From assembly GCA_006538405.1 (NCBI GenBank), contig BJKQ01000009.1, forward strand, positions 1,064,001 to 1,128,000: a DNA stretch of 64,000 bases, given 5' to 3'. The translations under genes were made by a program, and so were the position numbers. The first letter of the stretch is position 1; the number at the start of each line of letters is the position of its first letter. Origin of the DNA: Hansfordia pulvinata. Taxonomy: Eukaryota; Ascomycota; Sordariomycetes; Xylariales. Under the pieces are notes generated by a model. It had not been told where the DNA came from. It searched no databases and saw nothing but the letters and a program-made list of their open reading frames with translations. Below, one piece after another: positions 33,704 through 45,093 of the stretch.

Positions 33704-35460
33704 GGCTGGGGGGCATTAGGGAGCAGCGGTGGCTCCTCGAAGAAGGACGATCGCGTGAGCCTGGGTTTCCAGGCTGGAATTCCAAGAGGGGAGGGCGACA
33801 CTGGGCGGCGGGCGCTGGGGCGCGATTGGTGGGGGTAGCTCGTTATGTGGGATGTCTAGACATGGGAGCAGTCGGTGGTCGGCGGTCGGCGGTCGGCGGT
33901 CGGGCAAGGCTGGGTGAGGCAAGACGAGCCGATGCGATGCACCTCTTGGGTAGAGCAAACGGCGCAGTGACCTCAGCCGGTAGAAGCGCAGGAGGTTGAA
34001 GCCGTGAGAGGGCGAGAGGTGCAGACGGGCGGAACGGGGTAGGTTGCGACGGACCCGGAGCGAGTGGCGGTTGCTGCCACCGTTTCTCAAGATGCTGCGA
34101 TCACAGTAATGTACCGTCGTGGGGAGTTCCGTCCGTGGGTGGCAGGTGCTCACCCAGGTGCCCAGTGCCTCACTTGTCCTCGTACCCCGTAAAATCATCC
34201 AGCGCGCCGTTACGATGGCGGCCAGCCGTCAACGTTGCCGGAACAGCGCAAGTGCCCACAGGTGCTTCAATGTTGTCTGGCTCATGCCTTCAATGCACAT
34301 GGATGGGAGCGGTCTCGAATCATGGTACTGCTTCACATACTTTCCTACCTACTTTAAATGATTTCGGCTCTTGCGGTACGGAAAAACCATTATCTTGCCT
34401 CGTCAGAGCAAGCCCGGGGTTGAGCATGCTGACCCAAGAGTCAGAATACGGCAACGTGGAACATCATTGCCCAGGGTAAGAAATCACGAAGCCCGGGCAT
34501 GTGCCGCATACAATGCGTACCTAGTACTTGGAAACATCACGAGCAGAGACACAGTGAACAACCTACATGTAGCGCATGTGATACCCGCTTGAATTCCATG
34601 CCTGCGTTAGGCAGCCGCGTAGGAAGAGGTTCGCGGAGGCAGGTCGTAGGTAGGTAGTCGGGTCTCGCAGGTAAGGTGGTAGGCACCTGTAACCACAGCT
34701 CGCCGCGACATTGCGTCACATCGATAAGATAAGCCACCAGTGGCAGAAAGCGGGCTACTTTCACGGGAGCTAGAAGCGCCGCGCACGCCGCGATTGCCCT
34801 TGCCTTAGGTAGGCTCGTACACTGGGTGCTCGCAACCCGCTGCGTAGGGGACCTGGGCTGACCTCCTGGGCCGTAGCAGAACCAGGACCTCTTCGCAGCG
34901 CATGCGCAGCCTGCCTCTCTCTCTGCCCACGCATTTCTCAACCTGTCGCAAACCCGACCTCAGGCGCAACTCGACAACCCCATCTGGCCCGAATTCTCTT
35001 CCTCCCACCCACTACTCTGACCTCTTGTCACGTCGCCTTTCTCTGTTCTCCGCGACCAGCTAGACTGCTCCCCTCTCAATACCACCGACCGTCGCATTCA
35101 CACCCGCGTCTTGCCCACCTCGCTGCCCGGTCACCCGTTCCGTGGCTCGCGAGCTGGCCCCAGAAGAATTGCCAGCACTCGACACCTCCAGCTCGCCGTT
35201 CAACTCCTCCCACTTCTTCTGCGCCGCTTTCTACCCACGTCGTTCTCCGCCTGTCAATCTGAGATCAGCCCTCCTTGGGCTCTGCAACACCCCACACTCC
35301 CTTGCTGCCTCCTCGCCCCTACCGACGCGGTGCTGGCTCAACCCCACGCTGTTGGCGCTCGACGGGCTCGTCAGCTCGAGTTCCCGACAAATCATTCGTT
35401 CAACCCTTTGCCATCCTTCCCTCAGCGCCAGTCGCCCTGGTTCATCCCCCGCTGCCTACC
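33704..35460. other. Divergent promoter region between TRAPPC11 and Rxt2
   Basis: The TRAPPC11 (-) and Rxt2 (+) genes diverge from here. GGTCGGC repeats lie at about 33873-33901. A pyrimidine-rich stretch from about 35000 to 35460 looks like the Rxt2 leader. No separate gene is supported, and ORFs in the leader are artefacts of C/T-rich sequence. Confidence 0.45.
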
Positions 35461-37074
35461 ATGGCTTCCCAACAGGTTCTGTTCGCCGAGACAATCACGG
35501 CCATGAAGAAGGCCATGAAGAGGAGATCATACGGTGAGCTCAGCCACGAGTCGTTCGGCTGCCCCCCTCTTCCCTTTGCTAACCCTTTAACCTCAGAATC
35601 CGAATCAGACAGCGAAGTCGACAACCAGGGGAATCGAGGACAGAAATTCAAGAGGAGAGCCCGCTTCGCGCACGAGGGCCAACTCGCACCGCCCTCGGGC
35701 CCGGAGTCTTACAGAGAGGTATGCCGTCTTCCTGTCGCCTCATCTCTTCGCTCTGGCCACTGCTGACTCCCAAGCCTCCAGGTCGTCGAACATGCAGGCC
35801 ACCATCGCGCCATCATCAATCGAAACCCACCTCTCATCGACGACGAGGGATACGAGATCGACAGCAGTGACGACGAAGAGCGCGTCCAGGAAGCCTTCGA
35901 CACGTCGGCCGAATTCAATCCGTACGCCAACATACGACTCGAGAGTTCGTCCCTCCTGCATCTTTGGTCTCCATATTACCGCCTGATCACGACCTGCTAA
36001 CCCATCACCACAGGCATTCTGGCGCCCCTGACCGCTGTCACCGACCTACCTGACCATCCGACCCTATCACGGCCCTATACCAGCGAGACCCTCACCAATC
36101 TGACGAAGCAAGGCCGCGAAACAATGCACAAAGAAAATAAAGCACTCTGGAAAGTCAAGCATCTGCAGACCAAGCTGGTAGGCGATCACGATTGGGTACC
36201 CTGCGAAAAGATGATAGGCCCCAACGACATAGAGCTATTTCAAGACGATTACTTGGAAAAATGGAAAGCCGCCAATGTATCCACGGCCACCGCCGACGGC
36301 TCCGCAACGACCACCAACGGCTCCCGGGCTTCAGGGAAGGGCAAAGCCGCCGATGCAAATGTCGCGGAAACAACCGACGTGCCCATGACCGATTCCGAAC
36401 AAGCTGCGGACAGCGGCGACAAGAAAGAAACCAGTTCTTCTACAAACGGTGACAGTCAGGGTGGATCGAGCAAATCAAAAGAGGGCAAGGTAAGTGCCAG
36501 TCAGAATCAACAAACCTCGAAAGATCAGCAGAAGAACGAAGCAGAATCTTCCGAGGCCACATCCGATCCCAAACCGAACGGCACCAATGGCGAAAGTGCC
36601 GATCAGACCGGAAGAGTAGGGAAGCCAGGCGAACGCAACGGAGAGCGAAATGGCGAGGTGAAACAAGAAACGGATGGGGGACCGACGACGGCGTCGACAG
36701 AGGCGGAGCAGCCGCCGATTCACCCTTTTTTCCTGGCCCCGCGGTCGGCGCACCCGGACCGGGACGTCGGCATACCGGAGCCCGAGGCGGAGGACGTGCG
36801 GCGGCTCCTGCAGGTTTATGTGCACCGGCAGGAGGAGGTGTGCCGGGGTGCAAAGAGGTTGTACGAGGGCCTGCTGCGAGCGGACCGAATGCGCAAGATG
36901 GTATTCGCGTGGTCCAAGCACGAAGCACACGTGGGACCGAATCGCGACATGTCGGACGGCGAGGACTGGTATGACAAGGAAGAATGGGGTTTGGAGGAAG
37001 ATCTCAAGAAGGGCGCAGACGAGGAGGAGGAGGACACGACGCAACCAGCCAAGAAAACGAGGGCGCGCCGGTAG
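35461..37074 (+). CDS. Rxt2-like subunit of the Rpd3L histone deacetylase complex
   Basis: There are four exons, 35461-35533, 35597-35718, 35782-35944 and 36014-37074, giving 472 residues. All three introns (63, 63 and 69 nt) are in phase. The N-terminal quarter matches the Rxt2_N pattern: a basic KFKRRARFAHEGQL block, ESYREVVEHAGHHRAIINRNPPLIDDEGYE, then an acidic serine run (IDSSDDEERV). A conserved helix follows (YTSETLTNLTKQGRETMHKENKALWKVKHL, split over about 125-165). The middle is a disordered Ser/Thr/Asn/Gln region. The C-terminus resumes with a helical piece (EAEDVRRLLQVYVHRQEEVCRGAKRLYEGLLRADRMR in sequence) and a basic KKTRARR tail that could serve in nuclear import. In yeast, Rxt2 is a structural subunit of the large Rpd3 deacetylase complex that represses promoters. 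I infer the same role here. Confidence 0.8.
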
Positions 37075-37339
37075 ACGTGGTCGGGATGGCGGGCAAAAAT
37101 TGCATACATGGTGTAGCTGACAGGGTATCTGCCTCACTTTTTCTTTCCTTGATTTTAACGAATACCCGGGACGCAAAGCGACTCTCTTTTTCCATGAGCT
37201 CACGAATCTGTGCTTTGACGAGGATGACGCATTGACTGGTGAGAAATTAGGCTACCTCACGTCTGAACTTCGGGTTGCCACGCATGCCAGAGATCGCACC
37301 CATGACACATTATGAAAAACCCAGTGGGAAAAAGACCAC
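37075..37339. other. Convergent intergenic spacer
   Basis: This is a 265-base AT-richer spacer between the 3' ends of the Rxt2 gene (+) and the hypothetical gene on the minus strand. It contains 3'-UTR-like sequence. Confidence 0.4.
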
Positions 37340-37969
37340 TCAGGAGGAAAAGGGGTGCTTAGTGAGATTGAGGGAATTCGCAACCCTGCTGTCATTCTCC
37401 ATTAGAAGACTGTCTCCATGAACTGCCCAATCATGAATTTTCTTCATTGAGTGAGCCAGAGACCGATCCTGGCCCTTAAAGGTAGTGTCAATATTGTACC
37501 AGACGTTTAAGGGGTTGACCTTCTTCTCTTTTCTCATGAAGTCCACGAATGTCCTCTGTTTTCCTGTCAGGGCTTCCTTGATCCTGGTGTTCACTGTGAT
37601 GCCTTCCTTAGGGTCAGAGTCCCAAATGACCACTGTTTTCCCTCCCTCAGGTCGTTTGATGATGGCCAGGGCAAAGCAGTGCCATTGTGACTCCTTCCAC
37701 AAGTTGCCGATGAGTTGTCCAGTGGGCATACTGAAGAGTGCTAGCCAGGTACTCTTGCCATGTTTCTTGCTGTTATAGAATCCGCTGAAGGTATCTCGTG
37801 ACATCGCATCGGGCATTCCACAGGCTTCTCAATCCTTTCGTTCACCTCCTCCACTGAAGGAGATGACTCTAGGGTGAACGTAAGGCAGTGAGGGGTTTTC
37901 GGAGTCGGTAAATTGTCGTAGGAAGGACCCAAGCTCCTCTAGGTCGTCACCGTCACAAGTCGCCGACAT
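37340..37969 (-). pseudogene. Hypothetical protein, possibly interrupted by an in-frame stop
   Basis: On the minus strand a frame from the ATG at 37969 (MSATCDGDDLEELGSFL...) runs to a TGA at 37831-37829. It then stays open in the same frame from 37828 to the stop at 37340, so a second possible start is MPDAMSRD at 37816, giving 158 residues. Without the TGA the joined product would be about 209 residues. The downstream piece looks like real protein, with balanced composition, regularly spaced aromatics (STWLALFSMP, ESQWHCFALAIIKRP, VVIWDSDP) and a lysine-rich end. The base composition is clearly less GC-rich than in neighbouring genes. I could not find an in-phase GT-AG intron that removes the stop. 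It may be a decayed gene, a short gene starting at 37816, or a recently acquired sequence. No family is recognised. Confidence 0.4.
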
Positions 37970-39131
37970 TCTGCAGGGCTGAGACCGACGATACACCTCG
38001 TGTTTCGAACGATGAAGCGCGAGCAGCGAGTTGTAATGCAGCAAAGGGTTGAGAAGAGGGGTGGTGAAATGGGCGTAACTCGATTTGGGGGCCCGGACAA
38101 TGTCGTGGCTGGGAGCAGGGAAGGGGAGTGGATGCGATGTGACACGATGCGATGCGATGCGCCCAGAGGCGTACGGAGTATTGAAGTTCAGGACGTGGGG
38201 GTTCAATGACTTTACCTGATCCAATGGAAGCTCGAGTCGGGTGCCCGCCCCGTAGGTACATGAGCGTAGCTCCGTCGCTCCGTACAGCAAACGCCCGTTC
38301 AAGTGGCTCTGCGGGGCTCCGTGGTGGCCCACCCGTGCACCCGTGCCCCCGTGGCCCCGTGACCCCCAGCCGCCGCCCTTTCCAGGCGGACGAGGTGGAG
38401 GTTGCGGGCGCAAGGTCCCGGTGTGTTCACAGCGTTCCAGTGCATGGATGGATTCAATGCCCGCCCCGGAGCGCCCACTGTAACGGCCCAGGGATGACGT
38501 CCGTCCTCGCCCATGCTTCCAGGAAATGATTGACCGTGGATGTATCTGTGGCTTGATGCGGCAAGACATTCAGCTAGAAAGGTAAGGCAGGTACCTGCCT
38601 GCGCAGGCCGCGCGCAAGCAACATGAGTTGGGCTGGTGGTAGGACATTGAACGAAACGTTCAAGTCGAACATGAGAGCAGGGGAGGTCCATCGATCGGCG
38701 GCCCATCCCCCGCTTCTCCAGTGCCGCTCAGTTCGGTCCAGGTCCGTCATGGCATGTGAGCCAGCTACATCTCGTACATACATACAACATACGTACATGC
38801 CTTACCCAGACGTACCTGCCTTGGAGCGAGACACCCGACCCAATCTCAATTGTGGTTCCACCGTTCCAAGCGTGTCGAGTTGCCGTTAGGTACAGCTATT
38901 ATCCAACCCTTGGAGCGTCTCGGCCTTATTAATCGGCTTCACCCGGCATACCCGTCCGCTTCGCCTTCCCCCCCTTTCTTTGCTTCATCACCTTGTCTCG
39001 TCTCGACTCGCACGCGCACCCTTCGCCACAGGAACAGCAACCTCCGTTGACGCCGCCCCGATCTACCTCCCTCTACAGCGGCTACCGCCTCAAGCACGCC
39101 CACAGACCGACTCCCGTTGCGTCTTCCCACA
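37970..39131. other. Intergenic region
   Basis: This contains GATGCGATGC repeats near 38131-38162 and the C/T-rich leader of the phospholipid methyltransferase gene (about 38940-39131). The open frame on the minus strand here is a GC-rich extension of the hypothetical gene and has no protein character of its own. Confidence 0.4.
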
Positions 39132-40156
39132 ATGGCCTCCCTTCTCAAATACATCGATTTCGACCAGCAGAGCCTGTGGAGTACGTTCCACTCCCTCCGT
39201 CCCCGATTCCCCGCCCATACCCGTTATCCCGGCCCGCTGCCAGTCCGGCGAGCTCCCGGCTTCACACCGCGGTAGCCCCCGGCCTCCCGCCTCCCGCCTC
39301 CCCCTTGCAACCTGGTCGTATCCCCTACTAACTGAGCGTCTCGTCCAGTATCTGCTGCCTCTATAGCCTTCAACCCAACCTTCTGGAAGTAAGCGAAAGG
39401 CCCCTTTCTGCTCTTTGACTCCCCAATAGAGCCCACCACCCAAACCCGGTTCTCTCCCGGACTGCTCCGCTAACACTGGCCGCAGCATCGTCGCCCGTTC
39501 AGGCAAGTCCACCTCTCGGACCCCCCATTCGTCAACTTGTTTGAGTGGCGTCCGCCGATTGAAACCTGGAGCTACAACCCAGACTAATACAGACTCTCGC
39601 CACCTCGCCAACAGAGTACCGCAGCAAGACCCTGACCAAGCTGTTCGGGGGTCGTTCGCAGACGGCGTGCTACGGTCTGGCCGCGACCATCTTCTCGCTA
39701 GGCCTGGTGCGCGATCTGCTATACGAGCGCGCGCTGCGCGCCCAACCCACGCACCCGGCCCTTGACCCCTCCTCGACCGAGTACTCCTTCTCACAGCTCG
39801 TACCTTACGCAGGCTACGCGCTGCTGGCCTTTGGCAACCTCCTCGTCATCTCGTCGACGTGGGCCCTCGGTATCACGGGCACCTTCCTCGGCGACTATTT
39901 CGGTATTCTCATGGACGGCGTCGTCACGGGCTTCCCCTTCAACGTTTCGGGCTCCCCCATGTACCACGGCAGCACCTGCAGCTTCTTAGGCACCGCCCTG
40001 CTGTACGGCAAACCTGCCGGCGTCCTGCTCACCCTCTGGGTTCATGTCGTCTACAGCGTCGCCCTCGCCTACGAGGACCCCTTCACCGCCGCCATTTACG
40101 CCAAGCGCGATCGCGAGCGTGCCGCTGCCGCCAAGGACAGCAAGAAGGCGCAGTAA
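39132..40156 (+). CDS. OPI3: Phospholipid methyltransferase, OPI3 type (methylene-fatty-acyl-phospholipid synthase)
   Basis: There are four exons, 39132-39180, 39349-39388, 39486-39502 and 39615-40156, giving 215 residues, close to the roughly 206 of yeast Opi3. The third exon is only 17 nt, and the intron after it starts GCAAGT, so it is a GC-AG intron. The others are GT-AG. The joined N-terminus reads LWISAASIAFNPTFWNIVARSEYRSKTLTK, split over three junctions, which is the conserved Opi3 pattern. A run of membrane segments follows (TACYGLAATIFSLGL, LVPYAGYALLAFGNLLVISS). The S-adenosylmethionine-binding end has LGDYFGILMDGVVTGFPFNVSGSPMYHGST and GKPAGVLLTLWVHVVYSVAL. The enzyme carries out the last two N-methylations from phosphatidyl-monomethylethanolamine to phosphatidylcholine in the ER. 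The basic C-terminal tail (AKRDRERAAAAKDSKKAQ) is usual. Confidence 0.94.
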
Positions 40157-42993
40157 GGCTGGCACAGAAACTTTTACGCAATCCCTTTCGCCCTCGGCCC
40201 CTTTCCCTTCCATACGCTACAAGCCGGTACAGGGAAGGGGATATTAGGTGACATGCTGCCGGCGAAACCGAGACATATGACCCGACAGTATGAACCGGAT
40301 CTTACTCCATCTATAGTGGAAGGGGTGGAGAGGTAAATATCCGCTTCGCCGAGTGACGATATGATAATGATGTGACTGGATCTTGTGACTCGCCTCGGGC
40401 CCCGTGAACCAGTGTGAACGCCATATCAGAAAAGATCAAGGAAAGAGAGAACAATACATGAAACGATGTGGCTTGACTCAACTACCACATTGCAAGGAGG
40501 TGCCCGGGGGCTTGGTCGGCCGGCTTGCCGTAGGCCGTTGCCACCCGGACGCATCGCTCAGAGACGAAGACCGTGGAGCAAGTCTCTATTTGTGCCCAGT
40601 GATCAACTCCAGCGGGCACAGTGATCAGGAAGGAAGACAATAGGCAAGACAGCAGTACATAGCGGCTTTATTTCAACGTTGGCCCCCAGCGCAATCACTC
40701 TCGCACGTGCTTACTCCCCAGGCCAAGGCCGACCTCCCGGGCGTTTCCCGGTATCCGGAGTTGCGGGCACCGGGACTGCGGCCGGTCCCACTGATTATTC
40801 CTCTCTCGAGTAGCGTACCTTACAATACGAACCAAGCTGCGTCGCTCAGCTTACTGAATGCGCGTACGCCGCAAGCGAATTCCAAATGGGCTCGGTGAGG
40901 GCCAGCCAAGCAATGCCGACCTTTGCCCGGGGGTCTCCTCGTCACCAATAAGTTCAAGAAAGCGATGCCCCGCGCCGCGTCGCCGCCAAGGGCGGGGACC
41001 TTCATGTCAAAGATGCAGGACGCGTACGCCTCAATCTCCACCTGCGCCGGTTTCCACCTGCGCACCCTGATGACTCTCGGCGCCGCGGCGCGGCGGGAGG
41101 GGTCATATTGTACGCGAGAAAGGCTTTCTCCATCCTGTGGCCCGGGCTCATCCACGTGCGGTCAGCAAGGTGAGACATACCGTCTGTCGCCTCGTCCTGA
41201 GGAAGAATTCTGGCCGCCTGGGCGCCGCGCGCTGGCAGGCCGTGGCCGCGAGGAGCGGGGTCGCACCCAATCGCGCCAGACCGCCATGTGCACACCGGCG
41301 AAGCCAAGGAGGCGACAGGAAGGGATGAGATTAACTAGTGAGCAGCTCTTCTCGTCCGTGCATGATATGGTCTGCGATGGCGGTTGTGTTGGCGGGGTAG
41401 GCACCTGATAAATGCTCATACTTGTTCAAATCGGCGGGGATCTTGTCGGCGCCTGGCCTGGTTTGGTACGAGTACATAGCAGCACAAGTTTTCAAGCCTC
41501 CTTCGATTCGAACTAAAACCAAACGCGGGCGGCCTCGTCGTCCGAGTCCCGCCGTTGGCTCGGCTAAGTGGCCCAACCGGCAGTGCGTCGCCTCAGAGGG
41601 ACAGCGGCCGGGAGAAACCGCCGTGTCAGGCCGTGCGGATGGCCAATTTCCATCTGGCTGTCGGTCTCTGCCGGGTTGTTTATTTACCTGGTACTCGTAC
41701 AAAGACAACCTGGCTGCTGGCGCATGGGGTGCCTTTGGAGTGGTGATGATGTTGGGCGCGGGTGCAGCACGGCTTCGATGCCGAATCCATTGCTGGTGCT
41801 CTTACTGCCGTGGACGGGAAGGAGTCGCCTGACGGGAATGATCAAGCAGTGCCAAAACGATTGGCGGCGCGCGAGGGCGGATGACAGGTGGGGGTAGGCC
41901 GTCGGGGTGCTCTCGTTTCTATTTGGCGTCTCCCTTTCTCGTGGTGCATTGCCGAGTCAGTGCCAATGCGCTTGGCCAAAGCTGGGCATGACGCGAGATA
42001 ATCATGAGTGCAGACGAGCACGATGTTGATCTGTGAGAGGGCGTGAGGGATGCACCAAGTGCCCGGCTTCGGTAGTGTAACGCATCACCGCCTAAGGTTA
42101 GGGAGGTTTCCATTCGTGCCATGCACGTGATCAACTTGCCTCATATGCAGCAATACAGTTACATCCAACCCGGCTGGTCCCGGGTGTGCCTGCCCGATCG
42201 ACGACATTGCCTCCATGAATGGTGACGAGTGGATTGAGGCCGGAGGGCAGCCACGACCAATACCCGTGCTGCCGGGCAGAGGACGACCCGACGACTACGA
42301 GTACTCGTACTAACTAGGATGAGGACGGGGACGACAACGGGGAAGGGACGCCTTTGTGCCGGCGGTGGAGCACCTTCCTTGCCATCAACCATGGATGGAT
42401 CGGGCGGCGACACGCCCAAAATAAACTAATCTTGCAAAAAGCTTAGGTTCACCCGACTTACATCAAGTACAAGAATTCCCAAGGCCGCCGTCTGTCCACC
42501 TGCTCGCCCCCCTCCACCTGTCTCTACCACGCCAGCATCCCATCTAGCTTCTAGACTTTTCGCGGTTCCAACACGACACTGCGGCACGGCACGGCAAGGT
42601 ACGGCACCCCAGTCCTCTCGCCCGCTGGCCCGCTCGCACAGTGGCTGCTGGCTGCGCTCCACGCTCCGTACTTCGGCTAAGTGGACGCACCAAGTGGTTC
42701 TCAAGGTGGATTCGACAGCAGACCGGGGTCCAGTCTCGTCTCATAGCCCAAGCACAGATCTCAAATCGCGGCTCCTGCTTGCCTCTCTGTCCATCTGCTT
42801 CCTCCAATAAATCAACCTTCTGGCCGCGCGCAAGATCGGGACATCGGCTGGTAAAGGCTGCATACTTCAGACCATCGCTGCCTTCATAGAAGATATACAC
42901 GCACCGGCCACGTACACGCCTCGCGGTCTGCCAGTTGCCCTCCAGCTCCTTCGACTGCACCTACCTTTCGAATCTGCGCTGTCGCTATCCGCC
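40157..42993. other. Gene-poor intergenic region
   Basis: I see no supported gene in these 2.8 kb. 8-mers of the TACGAGTA type lie at 41467, 41692, 42296 and 42302. The last two overlap into a 14-bp perfect palindrome (42296-42309). The last 400 bases are the promoter and leader of the NRAMP gene. Confidence 0.45.
42296..42309. repeat. 14-bp perfect palindrome made of two overlapping TACGAGTA-type 8-mers
   Basis: The sequence TACGAGTACTCGTA equals its own reverse complement. It is the fused form of the interspersed 8-mer found about 31 times in this window. Confidence 0.9.
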
Positions 42994-45093
42994 ATGAATA
43001 AGACATCCAGAACCGACGAGCCCGAAGACACGGGCCCTGGTTTCAACCAAAGCCCCAACCCGCTCTCCAACGACCTCGTCACCAACCAAGACCTCAATGG
43101 CAGGGTTAATGCCCGCGAGCAGAATGCTCCCGGGCCCGGCAGTGGTGCCGACGACTCGGGCCCGCCAATAGGAAGCCGCAATCCGCCCGCGCCCAACGCC
43201 GACCCCGACGGCCACGGCGTCTACGGGAGGCAGGGCGGCGCCGAAAAAGGTCGCCCAAGCAGCCCGCCGCTGATGGAGGAGACGTTGCACGACAACGGCA
43301 TCAACGGCAGGGCTCCCTCGGGCGAGCGCCCGAACTGCGCCGGCGGACCCCCTCCGCCCGGCTCCAAAGACCTCCTCGCACGAATCAAGCATATGTTCGT
43401 CACCTTTGGTAGATTCGTTGGCCCTGGCTTTCTCGTTTCTGTTGCGTACAGTAAGTCCTCTGGAGCTGACCTCCGCTTACATTATGCACGCTGCCTATGC
43501 TGCGGTCCGCACGCGCTTTGACACCGGCGCCTTGACACCGACTTGCGCGCCCCCTCCTTTCTTGGCTCTGGGAAGGGCAACAAGGCTAACCTTGTGCTAC
43601 AGTCGATCCGGGCAATTACTCGACGGACATCGCCGCCGGTGCCTCCTATCGTTTCCGACTGCTCTTCATTATTTTGCTCAGCAATCTCATCGCCATCTTT
43701 CTCCAGAGCCTCGCCATCAAATTGGGCACCGTCACGGGCTTGAACCTTGCCGAGGCATGCCGTGCTTACCTTCCAAGATGGATGAACCTCTTCCTCTACG
43801 TTTTGGCAGAAGCTGCTATTATCGCGACTGATATTGCAGAGGTAAATCGGCGCCCGTGTCTTATTTGCCCCATCACACTGCTTGAATTTGAGAGCTGACT
43901 TTTTCTAGGTCATCGGTACGGCCATTGCGCTCAACCTGCTCTGTCCCCAGATCCCTCTAGTTGCAGGATGCGCGCTTTCCATACTCGATGTTATGCTGAT
44001 TCTCATCTTCTATCGGCCAAATGGAAGCATGAAGGGGCTTCGGGCTTTCGAATTCTTCGTCATGCTATTGGTCCTGGCGGTAGTCATCTGCTTCTGCATC
44101 CAACTTTCCCTTATCGAGAATACGTCGGTCGGCGAAGTTTTTCATGGCTATGTTCCCAACGACGCCATTACTGAGTCACAGGGTCTGCTTCAATCCTGCG
44201 GCATCCTAGGCGCTACCGTCATGCCTCACTCGCTGTATCTTGGCTCTGGCATGGTGCAGAGTAGACTCAAGGAGTATGACGAAGACCGCGGCCTTCTTCC
44301 AGAGAACAACACCTCGCCTTCTGACCAGGATAGCACTCTGGACGAGAAGTCGGGCATCAAGGTCTACTACGTGCCCAGTCTTCCCGCCATCAAGCACTCG
44401 CTCAAGTACTCATATGCCGAGACCGCCATCTCCCTCTTCACGTTTGCTCTCTTTGTGAACAGCGCAATTCTCATTGTAGCTGGTGCCAGTCTATACGGCA
44501 ACCCTGATGCACTCGAGGCTGACATCTTCGGCATCCACGGTCTGCTGTCGACTTCTATCAGCCCCGCGGCTGGTACCATATTTGCCCTCGCCTTGCTCTT
44601 TTCGGGCGTGTCTGCCGGCATTGTCTGTACCATCTCCGGACAGATGGTGTGTGAGGGCGCCCTGAGATGGCGCATGAAGCCCTGGATGCGTCGCCTCATC
44701 ACGCGCAGCATCAGTGTCACCCCCAGCATCATCATCGCCGGCGCTGCGGGCCGCGAGAAGCTTAATGACGCTCTCAACGGCTCTCAAGTTGCCCTGTCCA
44801 TCGTTCTGCCCTTTATCAGCGCCCCACTCATCTGGTTCACCTGTCGCGATGTCTACATGCGCGTCCAACCAGGGCAGGCCCGTTATATCCGCGAAGAGGG
44901 GCGCGACCTGGTCGATATTAGCAGACACGGACCTAATACGGCTTCCACGGGTCTCGAAGGAGACCGCGGGCACGCGACCGAGGCTATTTCCATGACCAAC
45001 TCATGGTGGGTCGCCATCATTGGCGTTATAGTCTGGCTCATCATTGTCGTCATGAATGTCGCCAATATTGTCCTGCTGGGCTTGGGCGATTGA
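42994..45093 (+). CDS. NRAMP-family divalent metal transporter (SMF-like)
   Basis: There are three exons, 42994-43450, 43603-43841 and 43909-45093, giving 626 residues. Introns are GTAAGT...CTACAG (152 nt) and GTAAAT...TTCTAG (67 nt), both in phase. The first 130 or so residues are a disordered Pro/Gly/Asn-rich cytosolic tail. The transport core then begins (FGRFVGPGFLVSVAYIDPGNY). The DPGN motif (about 154-157), whose Asp and Asn bind metal in NRAMP proteins, is assembled across intron 1. The second metal-binding motif is VMPHSLYLG near 336-344. About 11 hydrophobic segments follow the NRAMP pattern (ILLSNLIAIFLQSLAIKLG, GTIFALALLFSGVSAGIVC, GQMVCEGAL). Members carry Mn, Fe or other divalent metals with protons, at the plasma membrane or in endosomes/vacuoles. 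Which SMF paralogue this is cannot be decided from the window. Confidence 0.95.
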
